Assembly: GCA_003008705.1 (NCBI GenBank)
Contig: PDUO01000045.1
Span: 48,636 to 112,635 of the forward strand
DNA: 64,000 bases
Reading direction: 5' to 3'
Source: Pezicula radicicola
Taxonomy: Eukaryota; Ascomycota; Leotiomycetes; Helotiales; Dermateaceae
The position numbers and the translations under genes are program-made. Position 1 is the first letter of the stretch. Each line of letters opens with the position of its first letter. The notes beneath the pieces are model-generated. The model searched no databases, was not told where the DNA came from, and saw only the letters and a list, made by a program, of their open reading frames with translations. Of this stretch, positions 1-10,789 are shown piece by piece.

Positions 1-560
1 TTAGTCTTTTAATATATTTAAAACTATTATAATTTTAATAGTATTAAATAATTTATTAAATATATTAAACTTATTTTAAAACTTTATTTAATATTTAAAT
101 ATTAATTTTAGATAGTTTAAATTAATTTAATATAGATTTAATTATAGATAACTTAAATAGTTAGTTTTAATATTAATTTATTAATTTAATATTATTTTAA
201 AGTAATAAACTACTTCTAGTACTAGAATATAATAGAATAGATTAGTTTTTATTAAAAGCTTAAATTAAATAATAGAGTTATTATCTTTAGATACTAATTT
301 AAACTATTTTTAGTATATTTTAATAGATTTTAATTATAGTTAATAAATATCTAAGTTTATAACTATTAAACTTTAAACTAGTAGAAATTATATATATATA
401 TAATAAGTAAATTATAAGTATTAGTTATTTAAAAGAGAGACTAATTAGTAGATTTAATATATAAAGTAAAAGATATTATAAAAGATTTAAATAATATATA
501 AAATAAATTATTTTAGATATATAAAGTATATATAGCTTACTCTATATATATAAGATATTT
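1..560. repeat. AT-rich, RIP-like tract
   Basis: The first ~560 bases are almost entirely A and T, rich in TpA and in runs such as TTAA, TATA and ATTTA, with hardly any CpG and no credible reading frame. Composition changes sharply near 590. This is what a repeat looks like after heavy repeat-induced point mutation, but the original element cannot be recognised. From 600 to about 990 the sequence is of ordinary composition and holds no supported gene, only a short GA run near 846-860. Confidence 0.6.
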
Positions 561-999
561 TTATACAATGCAAGAGATAAAATAAGGATATATTTAGTGC
601 CATAGTTCTAATATAGGGAACACGTGATCGCTGGGCAACAGGAAGGCAGTCTTTTATATTAAGGTCAAATGTTATATTATCACGCACTCGTGATTTTATT
701 GGCACGTGACTGACTTGGCCATATTGAAGTCCAATGAAAAAGAATGTGAGATTGATGTAGCTATCTGATATACCATGAAAAGAGGTGTGAAGATATATTA
801 TGGTGGTACTGTACTGTACAGATTTGCAATTCCTACGCACGCATAAGAGAGAGAGAGAACGACGATTGGGAGATGTAAGTCACGACAGAGATTATGTCTG
901 GTATATCAAAGCCACGAACTCTAAAGTATATAGGATATGCTCAGCGCAGCTCAGTCCTTGCAGAGAGAGTAGCGTCTGCTAACAAACAATTAAATTAAC

Positions 1000-3080
1000 T
1001 GTTGGACATGCAAAGCACGAAAGGTGCGATGTGACAAGAGGCAGTCGACATGTGGAAACTGCGCTCGGAGGGGTATTGCCTGTAGAGGCTATGAAATCAA
1101 ACTACAGTGGATAGAAGACTCATTATCGCATCGCGGTAACATTACAACATCAATCAACCATGGCCAAAGCAGTATCAAACTGGGTACGAAATACCTGACA
1201 ACGTCCCTTGGCTTATGAATCGTAATTAAATAATGTTTTAGACAAATCTGGTGGCCGCAGATACGGCATGGAAGAGATAGACAACTTCCTTATAACCATC
1301 GACAACAACGCTCAGAACCGACTTCCTTCGAGTAAGGGCCCATTTTCCTTATTTTCCATTTGGAATGAACGTGTGTGGCATAAAGATGGATCAGAAACCT
1401 CTCATTATGACGATACTCACGAAAGACAATACCATTTCTTCGATAATGGGACTGTTGCAACAACACTTTCGACTTCTGACAGCACGGATAACAGCCCACA
1501 GTCTGAGCTTGATATACCGTCGTCTACAAATGCATACTGGACGGCTGATATTCCGACTGAGTTGTTGCTGGGAGACAAATCGAATAGGCACACTAGCAAC
1601 ATCAACGACACCGAATTGGTTGGAAGCTGCGAGGATAATGCTGTAGGCCATTCCACCACCACATCGGAGATCGTAGTACAGAGTCCATACATGACATCAA
1701 CTGACCTTCAACGTTCAATACAACATGTTCGAAGTAGCTTCTTCAAAGATACCGAAGTGGACGAATTGATGCACCACTATATCGACCATGTTGCTGATGT
1801 TCTTCAACCCATACAGCATCCTCAGAACCCTTGTCGTGGGCTTTACGTACCTAGTTTGCTTGAAGGGGCACTCATTCACGTATCAGATCCAAAAGCTGCT
1901 GGGACAAATATAAAAGTCGCAGTTTATCACGCTATAATGGCATTCGCGGCATTCCACCGCTGGAATTGTGATAGAGCACACTGCAAGTATAATGAAATAG
2001 GTGCGCAGCACGAATAGCATGCACTCCATGTACTGCAAGCTGCTGTTAACTCTCCAATATCGAAGCCAGACTATAGGAATCTTTTGCTGGCGATGCTGTC
2101 CTTGCTCACCGTAGGCGTAAGTGTGATCAAGAATAAGAGAGTCTTCACTCCACCTGCTAATTATTCAACAGGTGATATCAGGGGAGGATAACGATTTTAT
2201 TGTACGCCTTGATGGTACTAAACAATTGCGGAACTTGCGGAGGCGATGGAAGTTAGTTAGTGGTCCTACACGGCAGCTTAACAAGATCAGCTCTTTCTTG
2301 ATCCTATTAGCTCGAACGCTGTCCTTCAAAACATCACCGTCGCCGTGGATCAATAACGAGAATGAATTATCCTGTACAGAAGGTGAAGTTACAGCATATA
2401 TGGCCAAAACAGGATGCTCTTATGAATACATGCACGGAATCACGTCCAAAATTTCTGCGGCACTGGAGGAGACCTGTCGATTTGCAGAAATACTGGAGAG
2501 GCGCAATAGCACTCAGGAAAACACACCTGTGCCAGATAATCTCCTCGATGCCTGTGAAACACTTGGTGATTTTCTTTTGTCTTGGACCCTCGAGTCCGAA
2601 AAAACAGCCTCACTACCAGTGGACGACGACACAATGCTAAGCATTTTTAAACACCATGCAACTGCTTGGCATTATGCTACATTGATTTACTACTATCGCC
2701 GTATTCAAGATTATGAATCCGCGGACTCGAACAGGAGATACAGCATGTGATGGAACACATGAATTCCATCGAAGACATCAAGGGCAAGTCAAGTGCTCAT
2801 TCCACCACTGCTCTGGCCCCTATCACGTAGCTAGTATTCATTGCTTCATGTGACAGTACGAGATCGAAGCGAGAAGCGTGTGAGAAATGGTGGGATAGAA
2901 TGCAGCATTACGGTATCGCAAATATAAGAAAATAATGGGAAGTTGTACAAAAAGTCTGGACAATACAGGACGAGATGAAAGACAGAAAGAAGTCTTGGAC
3001 TTACAAATTGGATGGATGTTTTCCGCGAGCTAAAAATCAACTTGCTGCCTGTGTAGATATGAATCAGCTGTAAGGTAATC
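1000..3080 (+). pseudogene. Zn2Cys6 transcription factor relic next to agmatinase
   Basis: The frame opening at 1000 encodes a perfect binuclear zinc cluster with spacing C-x2-C-x6-C-x6-C-x2-C-x6-C (CWTC at 1000-1011, final Cys near 1081). An intron of about 60 bases (donor GTACGA near 1182, acceptor TTTAG near 1242) joins to a fungal-specific regulator middle domain (RRYGMEEIDNFLITIDN). A second clear intron is 2116-2171 with a CTGCTAAT branch site, after which the frame continues GEDNDFIVRLDGTKQLRNLR. Lesions: in-frame TAG at 2015-2017 (frame continues HALHVLQAAV), a frameshift near 2725, TAG at 2828-2830 and TAA at 2933-2935. The first exon upstream of the zinc cluster is not found; TAA lies directly upstream at 991. 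The domain arrangement resembles ARCA-like regulators of arginine or polyamine use, which fits the neighbours, but the link is inference. Confidence 0.85.
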
Positions 3081-3191
3081 TCAAGCAAGAGCAGTTGCGT
3101 GCTTTGTAAGAGACAATATATGCAACGTAGCAGTAATGGACTGATCTATAATACCAAACACAGTGCTTGGCCAAAGCAACTATAGCGACTT

Positions 3192-4507
3192 CTAGAGCTC
3201 ATCCTTGACTTTAACAGCCTCGGCCTCTTGTGTAGAGATTTCTCTTCGTGGAAGCTCTATATTTCGTTCCTTCAATCCCTTTTTCACTACACTAGTCAAC
3301 ATTTCGTAGATGATCTGGGCTCCCGCTAATGCTGTTTGTTCGCCTACTCCATCGTAAGAAGGACTGACTTCCACAAGGTCACTTCCTACAATATTCAAGC
3401 TTTCGATGCCTCGGAGGACCTGAATCAACTCCCTAGTAGTCCAACCGCCGGGTTCTGGTGTTCCAGTCCCACGAGCTAGGCTAGGGTCAATGACATCTAT
3501 GTCGACGGATAGGTAAACAGCGACTTCGGTCCCCATTCTCTCCAGAATGATATTCACCACACCTTGAGTACCGAGTCGGTCGATATCATTAGCTTCAATG
3601 CGTAGAAAGCCCTGTCGATCGTCATTAGCGTAGTCACGATAGTCGTCTCTAGCCAGCCTAGAACGCAAAACCCTATGAACAGAGCTTCCGTTTAGAATAA
3701 GCCCTTCTGAGCTGGCGATCCAGAACATGATCCCGTGAGTGAAGTCTGATTGAGAAGATTGACCAGCAGGAAGCCAAGCACTGGGATAGTTGCTTGGAGG
3801 TTGTGTGTCCAGATAGGCATCGAAATGAAGCAATGCTATGGGCTGATCATGTGCTTTAGATAGGGCACGTAGACTTGGTAGAGCAACGCTGTGGTCGCCC
3901 CCAAGCGTAATGAGAACAGGCTTTTTGTTAGGGTTTGTAGATGGGCGAGACAGAAGCTCATCGTACGCAAGGGTCATTTGGTGCAGAGCGAGTTCGTTGT
4001 CAAATGGTGTGATAGGAATGCCTCCACAGTCAAGAATTGACGCCCGTGAAGAATATGGATTGATACTGGCACGGTAGTTGAAACCTCTAAAAGATGTCTG
4101 TCGAGCAGATGCAGCTCGCAATGCTCTTGGTCCAAACCTGGCACCTAGTCTATAGCTCACAGCAGTATCAAAGGGTGCCCCAATAATTGCTATATCGAAC
4201 CGTTGTGACGGCGTGGTCAAGCATTTAATATACTTCAGATGTGCAAACGTAGATACGCCAGAAAATCCCCCCTGTCCATTCGGTCAGCACGAACTACACA
4301 AGGATAATATCAAGAAATAGCTACATCTATTCCCCATTTTGCTTCCAACTCCTCCAAAGAGCTTTGAGAGGCGCCTAGGTTTGCATCACTACGTGCAGTT
4401 GCCTTCTGAAAATTATGCAGCATGACAGCAAGAGTATCAGTGAACTGCTGAGAAACCATTGGATCGCCATGTTTTCGAGACGATTTTGAAATTATTGCAC
4501 CGTGCAA
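3192..4507 (-). CDS. agmatinase/ureohydrolase-like protein, ligand His replaced
   Basis: Arginase/agmatinase family protein, which would hydrolyse agmatine or a related guanidine to putrescine and urea. The main exon (4271-3192) carries LGGDHS, LHFDAYLDT, SVDIDVIDP and TGTPEPGGW motifs. An intron of 53 bases (4324-4272, acceptor after GCTGAC branch) joins it to an upstream exon ending EELEAKWGID at 4325; the splice is phase 0 and restores the usual family start to FSGVSTFAHL. Counting from the CLTTPSQRF residues at 4220, the Mn ligands His110, Asp134, Asp138, Asp240 and Asp242 are present, but the His expected in DAHLD is Tyr136 (codon TAT at 3815-3813). The upstream exon has no ATG before a hydrophobic signal-like stretch; an ATA sits at 4579-4577, and the first ATG is at 4459. 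No stop codon breaks it. Activity is doubtful. It belongs with the flanking regulator and amine oxidase. Confidence 0.78.
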
Positions 4508-5059
4508 GATTACAAAAATCCAAGTGTAGGATAATAAATAAGTATGCTGTGAAAATGATACTAGAAGTCCAAGCCGTATCAGCGGATTCCGTTAGTTATT
4601 GGTTGCCTTCCTACCAGCTCCCAGGCTAAGAACTTTTCCCAGCGCCGCCGGATCTGGTTACTCAGAGTGCCGCGATTGGCTTGACGTAGACACTAAATTT
4701 CTTTTAGACACCGAAATATCATATCAGATATAACATCACAGTATGTTGGTTTAACGCGTTCTAGCGCTTATGCATGGAAATAATGTATGCTTCTCTCGCT
4801 ATTGTTTGTACGAAGTTCTGCACTTATTTATGTATTTCAATATATGGGAAATTACTATTGGACAAAGTTATTGTTGCTTGCAACATTCTGACCATATATC
4901 TTGCCATCTTTTTACACACATAATCCAGGATAATGTTGGAGAGAAACCCCCCTATCTTTGAATCACTTTGAAACCTTGCTGGCGTACACCATATCTTTAA
5001 GATCTTATTCCTTAAATTCCTTAATATGATAAGATACCATACATAACCTTCTACAGCTT

Positions 5060-6489
5060 CGAGTCATCATCCTGCAGATCCGATATTGCCTGCGAAGCAC
5101 CTCGCTCACTGCTTCTCAGAGCTCCCTCTATGTACCCTCATCTACCAACTCTGTACCAATAAAGTAGACACTACCAAATTTGTATGTGATCTGGGAATCA
5201 CCTTTCATCGTCCTAGGCGGTGGTGCAGCAAAAGGATAACCCCAACCAGCCCACTTGTCATCCATCCAGTCAGAAGTCAACGAACCCGTAAATTCAGATC
5301 TGACCTCATCGATACTCGTATTAAATAATGAACTGAGCAGCTGGAGTATAGCCTCACGGCGATCCTCCTCGTCCAAAGCCGCCAACTCACGTCCTGGGCC
5401 AGCACGGAGGAAGCAGGTCAACGCGTAGTTGTTGATATCGTCGACTGAAGTATCACGACAGTGATTCATGGGGCCACGGAAGCTCTGCGTGAGCCCACAA
5501 GCGCCCTTCTTCCGCCGGAAAGGTGTTTTGAACAAGCAGATGAACTTGATGAAGCACCCATAGCGCGTAGCTGTGGTATAGATTTGCTTCTGGGAAACGA
5601 GAGGCGGGCTGAATGTGATATTCTTATACGCGGGCCCAGGAATACTTACTATCACCTTTCGCGCTTGAAACACCTCGCCGTATGTGGTGGTGACGGTGTA
5701 TAGCTTCCAAGTCTGTTTAGTAACGGAGCTGACAGGAGTGCTAGGTTTGATTGTGCTTTTCGGTAGAAGCTTCGACATGCCGATTGCAATAATAATAGCC
5801 CTCCTTAATGCGGAGATGTTGTGCTCCGCCTTTCCCATTGTATCGTAGGTTCACAATACCTAATGCACTACGGGCAACCTCTAGATACGTAAGCGCCGAC
5901 ACATCACTTGGATCCTGACCTAAGGTGCCACGACACCAGACACGAGCAGTTTGTAGTGCTTGGACACCCGCTCTAGAGTCTCAACACCATTGTTCGAATG
6001 TGACATTATCTAGTTTTTCTCGGTTCGATCGAGTAAATGTGTTTAAATCGAGTGATGCCGCTTCGACCTTGTCTCGCAACGAAGTGATATTATCGACTTC
6101 CGACTTGCTGAACTGTGGAGAGGTCAGAAAGGCTTACAAGCCATATAGGGCACAACATATTCTTTTGGTATCTCGCCAAGTGGAACGAAATGGCATGCTC
6201 TATCTGCATCTTGGGCAGCAACCGAACCTTTAATATTCTGTACCACTGGCGTTAAGCCAAACATTTTGCAATAACTCCAAAGATGACTCTGGGAGCTATC
6301 GTTTAGCCATGCCGCTCCCAACTCCTGAATACCATTTCCATCTGGTCGCTTAATAGAATGTGTTTTGCCCCTAACGCGATCTCGAGCTTCAAGGATGAGG
6401 ATTGATCGACCAGCTTTGTGTAGTTGTAATGTAGCTTGAAGGCCGCTGAGGCTAGCGCCGACGATGGCTGTGTCAATGATGCCCTCCAT
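5060..6489 (-). pseudogene. flavin-containing amine oxidase relic
   Basis: FAD-dependent amine oxidase of the MaoN-like fungal type, expected to oxidise primary amines or putrescine to aldehydes. The N-terminal Rossmann motif reads DTAIVGASLSGLQAT near 6475, followed by EARDRVRGKT and LGAAWLNDSSQS. A normal intron near 6140-6117 (acceptor CTCCACAG) leads to FSKSEVDNITSL and ARVWCRGTLGQDPSDVSALTY. Later blocks are IVSIPGPAYKNITFSPP, GPGRELAALD and GWGYPFAAPPPRT, and the end shows FIGTE of the FAD-binding tail. Lesions: TGA at 5983-5981, a frameshift near 5790 after GGAQHLRIKEG, TAG at about 5128, and replacement of invariant glycines in both FAD motifs (GAS for GAG, VRG for VGG). It runs in the same direction as the agmatinase, whose product putrescine would be a natural substrate. 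Confidence 0.85.
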
Positions 6490-6802
6490 TTCGTGCACTT
6501 TGTTACTTGTAAGGAAACGGTGCATTTTTCTGCCGAACGCATGGTATATTGTATTAATTCCATGCGATAGCGTCGAAACTCATCAGCATATTATTATTGT
6601 ATAGTTGAACCAAGTTCACGAAGCACCCTTGCCGAAAACATTCACCTTCTCACCCTGAATGTAGGGGAGTCAGTCTAGTACGACCCACACCCTGCTTCAA
6701 TCGCTGCTTCTTGGTTCCTCGGAGAAGTCTTCCATTATTAACTATATAACGTGTAACGCAGAGTTCACGCAACCAGAACCTCTGAAGATCTTTATCTTTT
6801 GA

Positions 6803-7300
6803 TCATAAGAGGTTGTAGTCTCCGAGGTGGAAGTGGGGTGACAGGGTGTGTCTCGCCTGCGTAGAGTAAAGTGGGATGGATGACAAAAGTCTGTATATAG
6901 CGGATGTACGGGCACTATGGCCACCAGAAATGAAGATATACAGAAAACACGTGAATATAGCCGATATATTTTCTATCGCCTTGTCGAGACCCATCACGAG
7001 GACTTTACTACGAGCGACTTCTCGATCTATTTCCGTAATCATTACAAATTCAGCTGGCCCTTCCTTTTCGAAAACACTCACATCTACTGCAGAGACTCTA
7101 ATACCTATTAACTGAGCCCAGTATTTGAACGAAACTACCGAGATATGAAGTATTGAGGCGTTGAGAAGCCCTTTCTCGAAAAATTCTCGGAGCTAACTCA
7201 GGATATCTCGTCGTGCCTAAGCGATGCAGATCCTTCGTACCCTGTATTCACAGATTGGGGTTTATGGGCGATGTCCATGTTGCCAATGCAGATGTGGCGT
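6803..7300 (-). other. unrecognised reading-frame fragment
   Basis: On the minus strand a frame from about 7230 to 6970 reads LREFFEKGLLNAS, then VSVFEKEGPAEFV and ITEIDREVARSKVLVMGL, which has the look of coding sequence rather than random translation. It is bounded by stop codons and has no start that I can justify. I do not recognise the family. The remainder of 6560-7386 shows nothing else that I can support. Confidence 0.3.
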
Positions 7301-7386
7301 CTTCTGATGGCTTCACGGAGCTGGCGATGGCAGAACTATTTGATAGTTGCTCGCAAGTTGCATAATTTAAGGATTAGTTACTGCTT

Positions 7387-8630
7387 TTATTCTTGAAATT
7401 TAAACTCTTCGTATAAAGCAACACCTGTATATACAATTCCGCCTTTCACACCCCCTGACATCGTTCCTGACCATCGTGTATAAAGTATTGCGTCAGCAAT
7501 AACATTGTCGTTAGTCACGTTTACCTCCAAAATTCCGTCACTTCCGAGATCCAGGTCAATATGGAAACCCTGTGGACTCCCCGAGGTAATTACAGGGGGG
7601 TACTTGGAGTTCTTCCCTGTCGGACGGACTTTAATCCCTGAGCAGGAAGCCGTTATGATGCTGCCGTTAATTGTGGCATAGCTACTAATATATTCCGAGC
7701 CGTCGAGGGCGAGTACATCAAACCAGACGATGGAATACGGTCCTAACCTTCCGTGTCCCCAATACCAACTCGCCACGTTTTCTGTGAAGGGTTGATCTCC
7801 CCAATTCTAATGTTGAAGGTCAATTCGACCCTTCGTAGGTTCCCTAGAATGGGACATCATTACAGCTGCCTCACCTTATCATGGTAACCTAGGCCTGTAA
7901 ACTGGAGCTTTCTGCCTAAGACTGTAAAGTCTGCCCTCGCATTTGCGTCAGGCACAGCATTTGCCCACCCAACGTGAGGTGACACCTCTAGATTCTGGTC
8001 GGCCTGGTTTGGGCCACACGGATAGTGCGCTGGAGCGACCTGGGAGAATGATAACTGCAGTTAGTTAAAATTCTAGAAGAAGAGTATAACACTAAGTTTG
8101 ATACGAACAGAGGTTAACACTAGGGTGCCGCTTATACCAAGAAGAGGAGAGTCAATTGTGACAACGTATTGTGACAAGTCTAGTGCTCCCTTCCACTCGA
8201 AGCCAGTCCCTTCCCAGATCCCTGATGAGCCGTCGCCGTCTGTCACGACTGTTGCCTTTCCAGCACTTAGGGGCGGGTTATTTAAGGGGAGAAACACAAG
8301 AGTTCCGTCTTCAAAAGTTGCGAAGATATTAACAGAGAGCGTAGCTAAGGGAGGAACAAAGGGGAAGCCTAGGTCTGTAGTCATGTAAAATACGATGACA
8401 ACCGCACACGAGTTGTTCTCCGACACAGCGTCAAAGTACCACCAGTCAAAGCTCGTAGCGTTGATTTCGGGGTCCATCTTTGGGCCATCTAGCTCAGATG
8501 TGCCAGATACAAACTGAGCGACGCTGTTGCCAATCTGAATTACATTGGAGACGTTGATAGTCTGACTGCATAGAACTATCGGTGCTGATGCGCAGAGAGC
8601 GCCGGCGAGCGCTAGGTTGTGTATTTTCAT
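7387..8630 (-). CDS. secreted lipocalin-fold Diels-Alderase/kievitone-hydratase-like protein
   Basis: Intact three-exon gene: 8630-8109, 8039-7875 and 7806-7387, giving 368 residues with both splices phase 0. Intron 1 has donor GTTCGT and acceptor CCCAG; intron 2 has donor GTGAGG and acceptor ATTAG. The start is the ATG of MKIHNLALAGALCASAPIVL, a good signal peptide. Conserved blocks are DPEINATSFDWWYFDAVS near residue 50, HYPCGPNQADQN and HVGWANAVPDA in exon 2, then NWGDQPFTENVASWYWGHGR and GPYSIVWFDVL across exon 3. These match the AttH-like two-lipocalin fold family that includes kievitone hydratase and the fungal Diels-Alderases such as CghA and Fsa2, which catalyse cyclisation in polyketide-peptide pathways. 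Family membership is what I see; the substrate is unknown. It is one of the few unbroken genes in the window and sits next to an intact MpaB-like oxygenase. Confidence 0.85.
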
Positions 8631-8795
8631 AATGGTAAGGCGGCAAGATATGTCACCGTACCAGCTCCGAGGAAAAGAGCAGAGGGTCCCTATATCCTAC
8701 CAGTTGGTTTCGTGGTGGCCATATTCATACGCACCCGGCTATTTAGGCCACCCAGCAACCATTAACCTAATCGCGGGTACCTTGGTTAATTGACC

Positions 8796-8843
8796 GGGGG
8801 GGGAGGGGGGCAACATGACACTGAGGGGCATGAGGGGGAGGGG
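8796..8843 (+). other. G-rich tract upstream of the lipocalin-fold gene
   Basis: A run of eight G, one A and six G at 8796-8810 is followed by GGGG at 8824 and GGGGGAGGGG near 8833. Four or more G-tracts within 50 bases on the plus strand could form a G-quadruplex. It lies about 170 bases upstream of the start codon at 8630 (minus-strand gene), in promoter position. The rest of 8631-9521 holds no gene that I can see. Confidence 0.45.
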
Positions 8844-9521
8844 TTTCCAGCAAGGAGTTGAGGATCCGAGGTGAGCTTTCCCAGCCCGTGCTATAACAAG
8901 TTAATTAATAGCCTGCTTTCTGCACATGGGCCGAGGCGTATGCATTGGTTGACATGTGAAGTGAAGCGAGATTTTTAGCTTCAGTGTATCTGTGTTACTG
9001 CTACCTCTGATGTTATGATGAAAAATATTTTCCATTTCACCTGCAACTTGACTCGCAAGCTACTTACTAGTTTCAATTGAAATTATCTGCCAGAAATGTA
9101 TTAAATCGAGTGCCTATAATCGCGCCTTTCCCAGAAAAGAAATTTTTGGTACGAGGTTTTGTCTTCCCTACCACAAGCTTATATTGTGGCTGAAAAGTAG
9201 GAACATGATCTGACAAAATTGACAGCCATATCACAGATGCAACCATAGGCAAGTAGAAGGGTATTGAAGGAAGAGATGAATAGAGTTTCGTTCATAGACT
9301 GTATACGCTAAGCGAGAAAGACTAGCATGAAGATTACCGTTCCCCATAAGAACACATTTTACTGAATGACTTAGCCGTATTTGAGGTGCAGACGTTGATC
9401 TTATCAATAGGAAAGGTGGTATTGGTCCACTGTGAGTAGGAGAATGGGAGTAGGAGTTCTTTGTATCACTTTGAGGAGCATTAGCACTTGTTCTAATAAG
9501 GCCAATTTGTTCTACCTACCT

Positions 9522-10781
9522 CTAAGCTCCATACTTGGGCGGATACTCTACAGGGCAAAACGGACATCCAAGTGCAAGAGCGCCCCCTTTAGAGGCGTAA
9601 GCCTGCATCTCCGCCGCTTCTTTTGCCACTGGCTCCTTTGAAGATTGCTCATATTCAATTGGGCCAAGCTCCTCTACGAGAAACCCATTGCTCTTGTATT
9701 TCAGTCCGGGTAATACCTTGCCAGAGGTCCAGAACCACCCTTGTAACCAACTCTTTATTGTAGCCTTGACATACCACGGCTCAAAGGCCCAAGCGTCCCT
9801 GTAAAGCCGACCAGTCGAGTCGGGCTTCGCGAGAGGATCTAGCTCATGGAGTCGTGGGAGGAAGAAATGCCTGATGATGAACCTTCGAATATGGAACGCA
9901 GTCGCAACAAACTGGGCGATCCAGTGAGGTGGTTTTTCATAACCAAGAGCCAGCCTGGTCTGCTCCTCGAAAAGTGACACAGCTGCATGCTGAGCAAATC
10001 CTCGCATAAACAGAGGGACATTTCGAAGGAATAATCGTATGGTCGATTCGGCGCATATTTTGTTATTCTTGGTGAAGTATACATTTTTCTTAGTGTACTC
10101 AGCCGTCCAGATCTTGAGCTCCTCCAGGGTGTCCGGAATATCTCTAATGCCCATTCGATTGCCAATCTCTTTCCAGTACAGAAATGTCGCAACTTTCTCT
10201 AACTCTGTCATAGGCCGCCACTCGTAGTTGTCGAGCCATCTGATCGGTTCGAGGACGAACATGGCTAGGGTGTGCAGCAGTTCTGGTTGCTTGATCTTAC
10301 TGCTGTATCGCCTGTGCATCCAGTTCATCTTCGCCAAGGCTTTGGAGCCACGATCACTGTCCATCGAGCCAACCAAGAATTCAGTCAGAATAACGCCAGT
10401 GTCTTCAGCACGTTTCCCAACCGTTGAATCTGACGTAAGTTGTCTTGTTTGCACAAGTAGCCCAGTTCCCGTGGCAACAGTGTACGTCTTGACAAGTGCC
10501 CACTGGGTCCCAAAGACGTACATCCATGGAGCTTCATAGAGTATCACCCGCTTCATTATTTGATGTGCTGTCTTGTAATCAAGCGAATAGGGGTCGTTGA
10601 GATAAGCAGCGTAGGTCTTAGTCAGGTTTCTCAGGCTTCGAAAACGAAGGGTTTGGACAAGGCCTAGGTATAGGACGAAGCCAATACCAAGAAGAGCCCA
10701 TGTGGGAAGTTGTAGTATCTCCATCGTACCCATCAACTCTAGGGTTTTGTTCTTAGTTAGAAAGCTGGAATGTTTGATCAT
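9522..10781 (-). CDS. MpaB-type ER-bound oxygenase (DUF2236, rubber-oxygenase-like)
   Basis: Uninterrupted 419-residue frame. An ATG opens at 10781 and a second, equally plausible one at 10733 (MGTMEILQLP), which places the membrane helix (about residues 26-46, TWALLGIGFVLYLGLV) near the N-terminus as in MpaB proteins. Family blocks seen: RAEDTGVILTEFLVG near residue 130, KMNWMHRRYSS near 152, EWRPMTELEKVATFLYWKEI near 190 and NRMGIRDIPDTLEEL near 215. This is the heme-binding fold of latex-clearing and MpaB oxygenases; MpaB cleaves the farnesyl chain in mycophenolic acid synthesis on the ER membrane. The substrate here cannot be told. Length matches the family (about 420). Together with the adjacent lipocalin-fold gene it forms the only intact metabolic pair in the left half of the window. 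Confidence 0.85.
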   Translation of the reverse strand: MIKHSSFLTKNKTLELMGTMEILQLPTWALLGIGFVLYLGLVQTLRFRSLRNLTKTYAAYLNDPYSLDYKTAHQIMKRVILYEAPWMYVFGTQWALVKTYTVATGTGLLVQTRQLTSDSTVGKRAEDTGVILTEFLVGSMDSDRGSKALAKMNWMHRRYSSKIKQPELLHTLAMFVLEPIRWLDNYEWRPMTELEKVATFLYWKEIGNRMGIRDIPDTLEELKIWTAEYTKKNVYFTKNNKICAESTIRLFLRNVPLFMRGFAQHAAVSLFEEQTRLALGYEKPPHWIAQFVATAFHIRRFIIRHFFLPRLHELDPLAKPDSTGRLYRDAWAFEPWYVKATIKSWLQGWFWTSGKVLPGLKYKSNGFLVEELGPIEYEQSSKEPVAKEAAEMQAYASKGGALALGCPFCPVEYPPKYGA

Positions 10782-10789
10782 GTTGGCTA

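Noticed and set aside
5461..5703. Plus-strand frame inside the amine oxidase
   Set aside because: Antisense shadow of the recognised enzyme, without any motif of its own.
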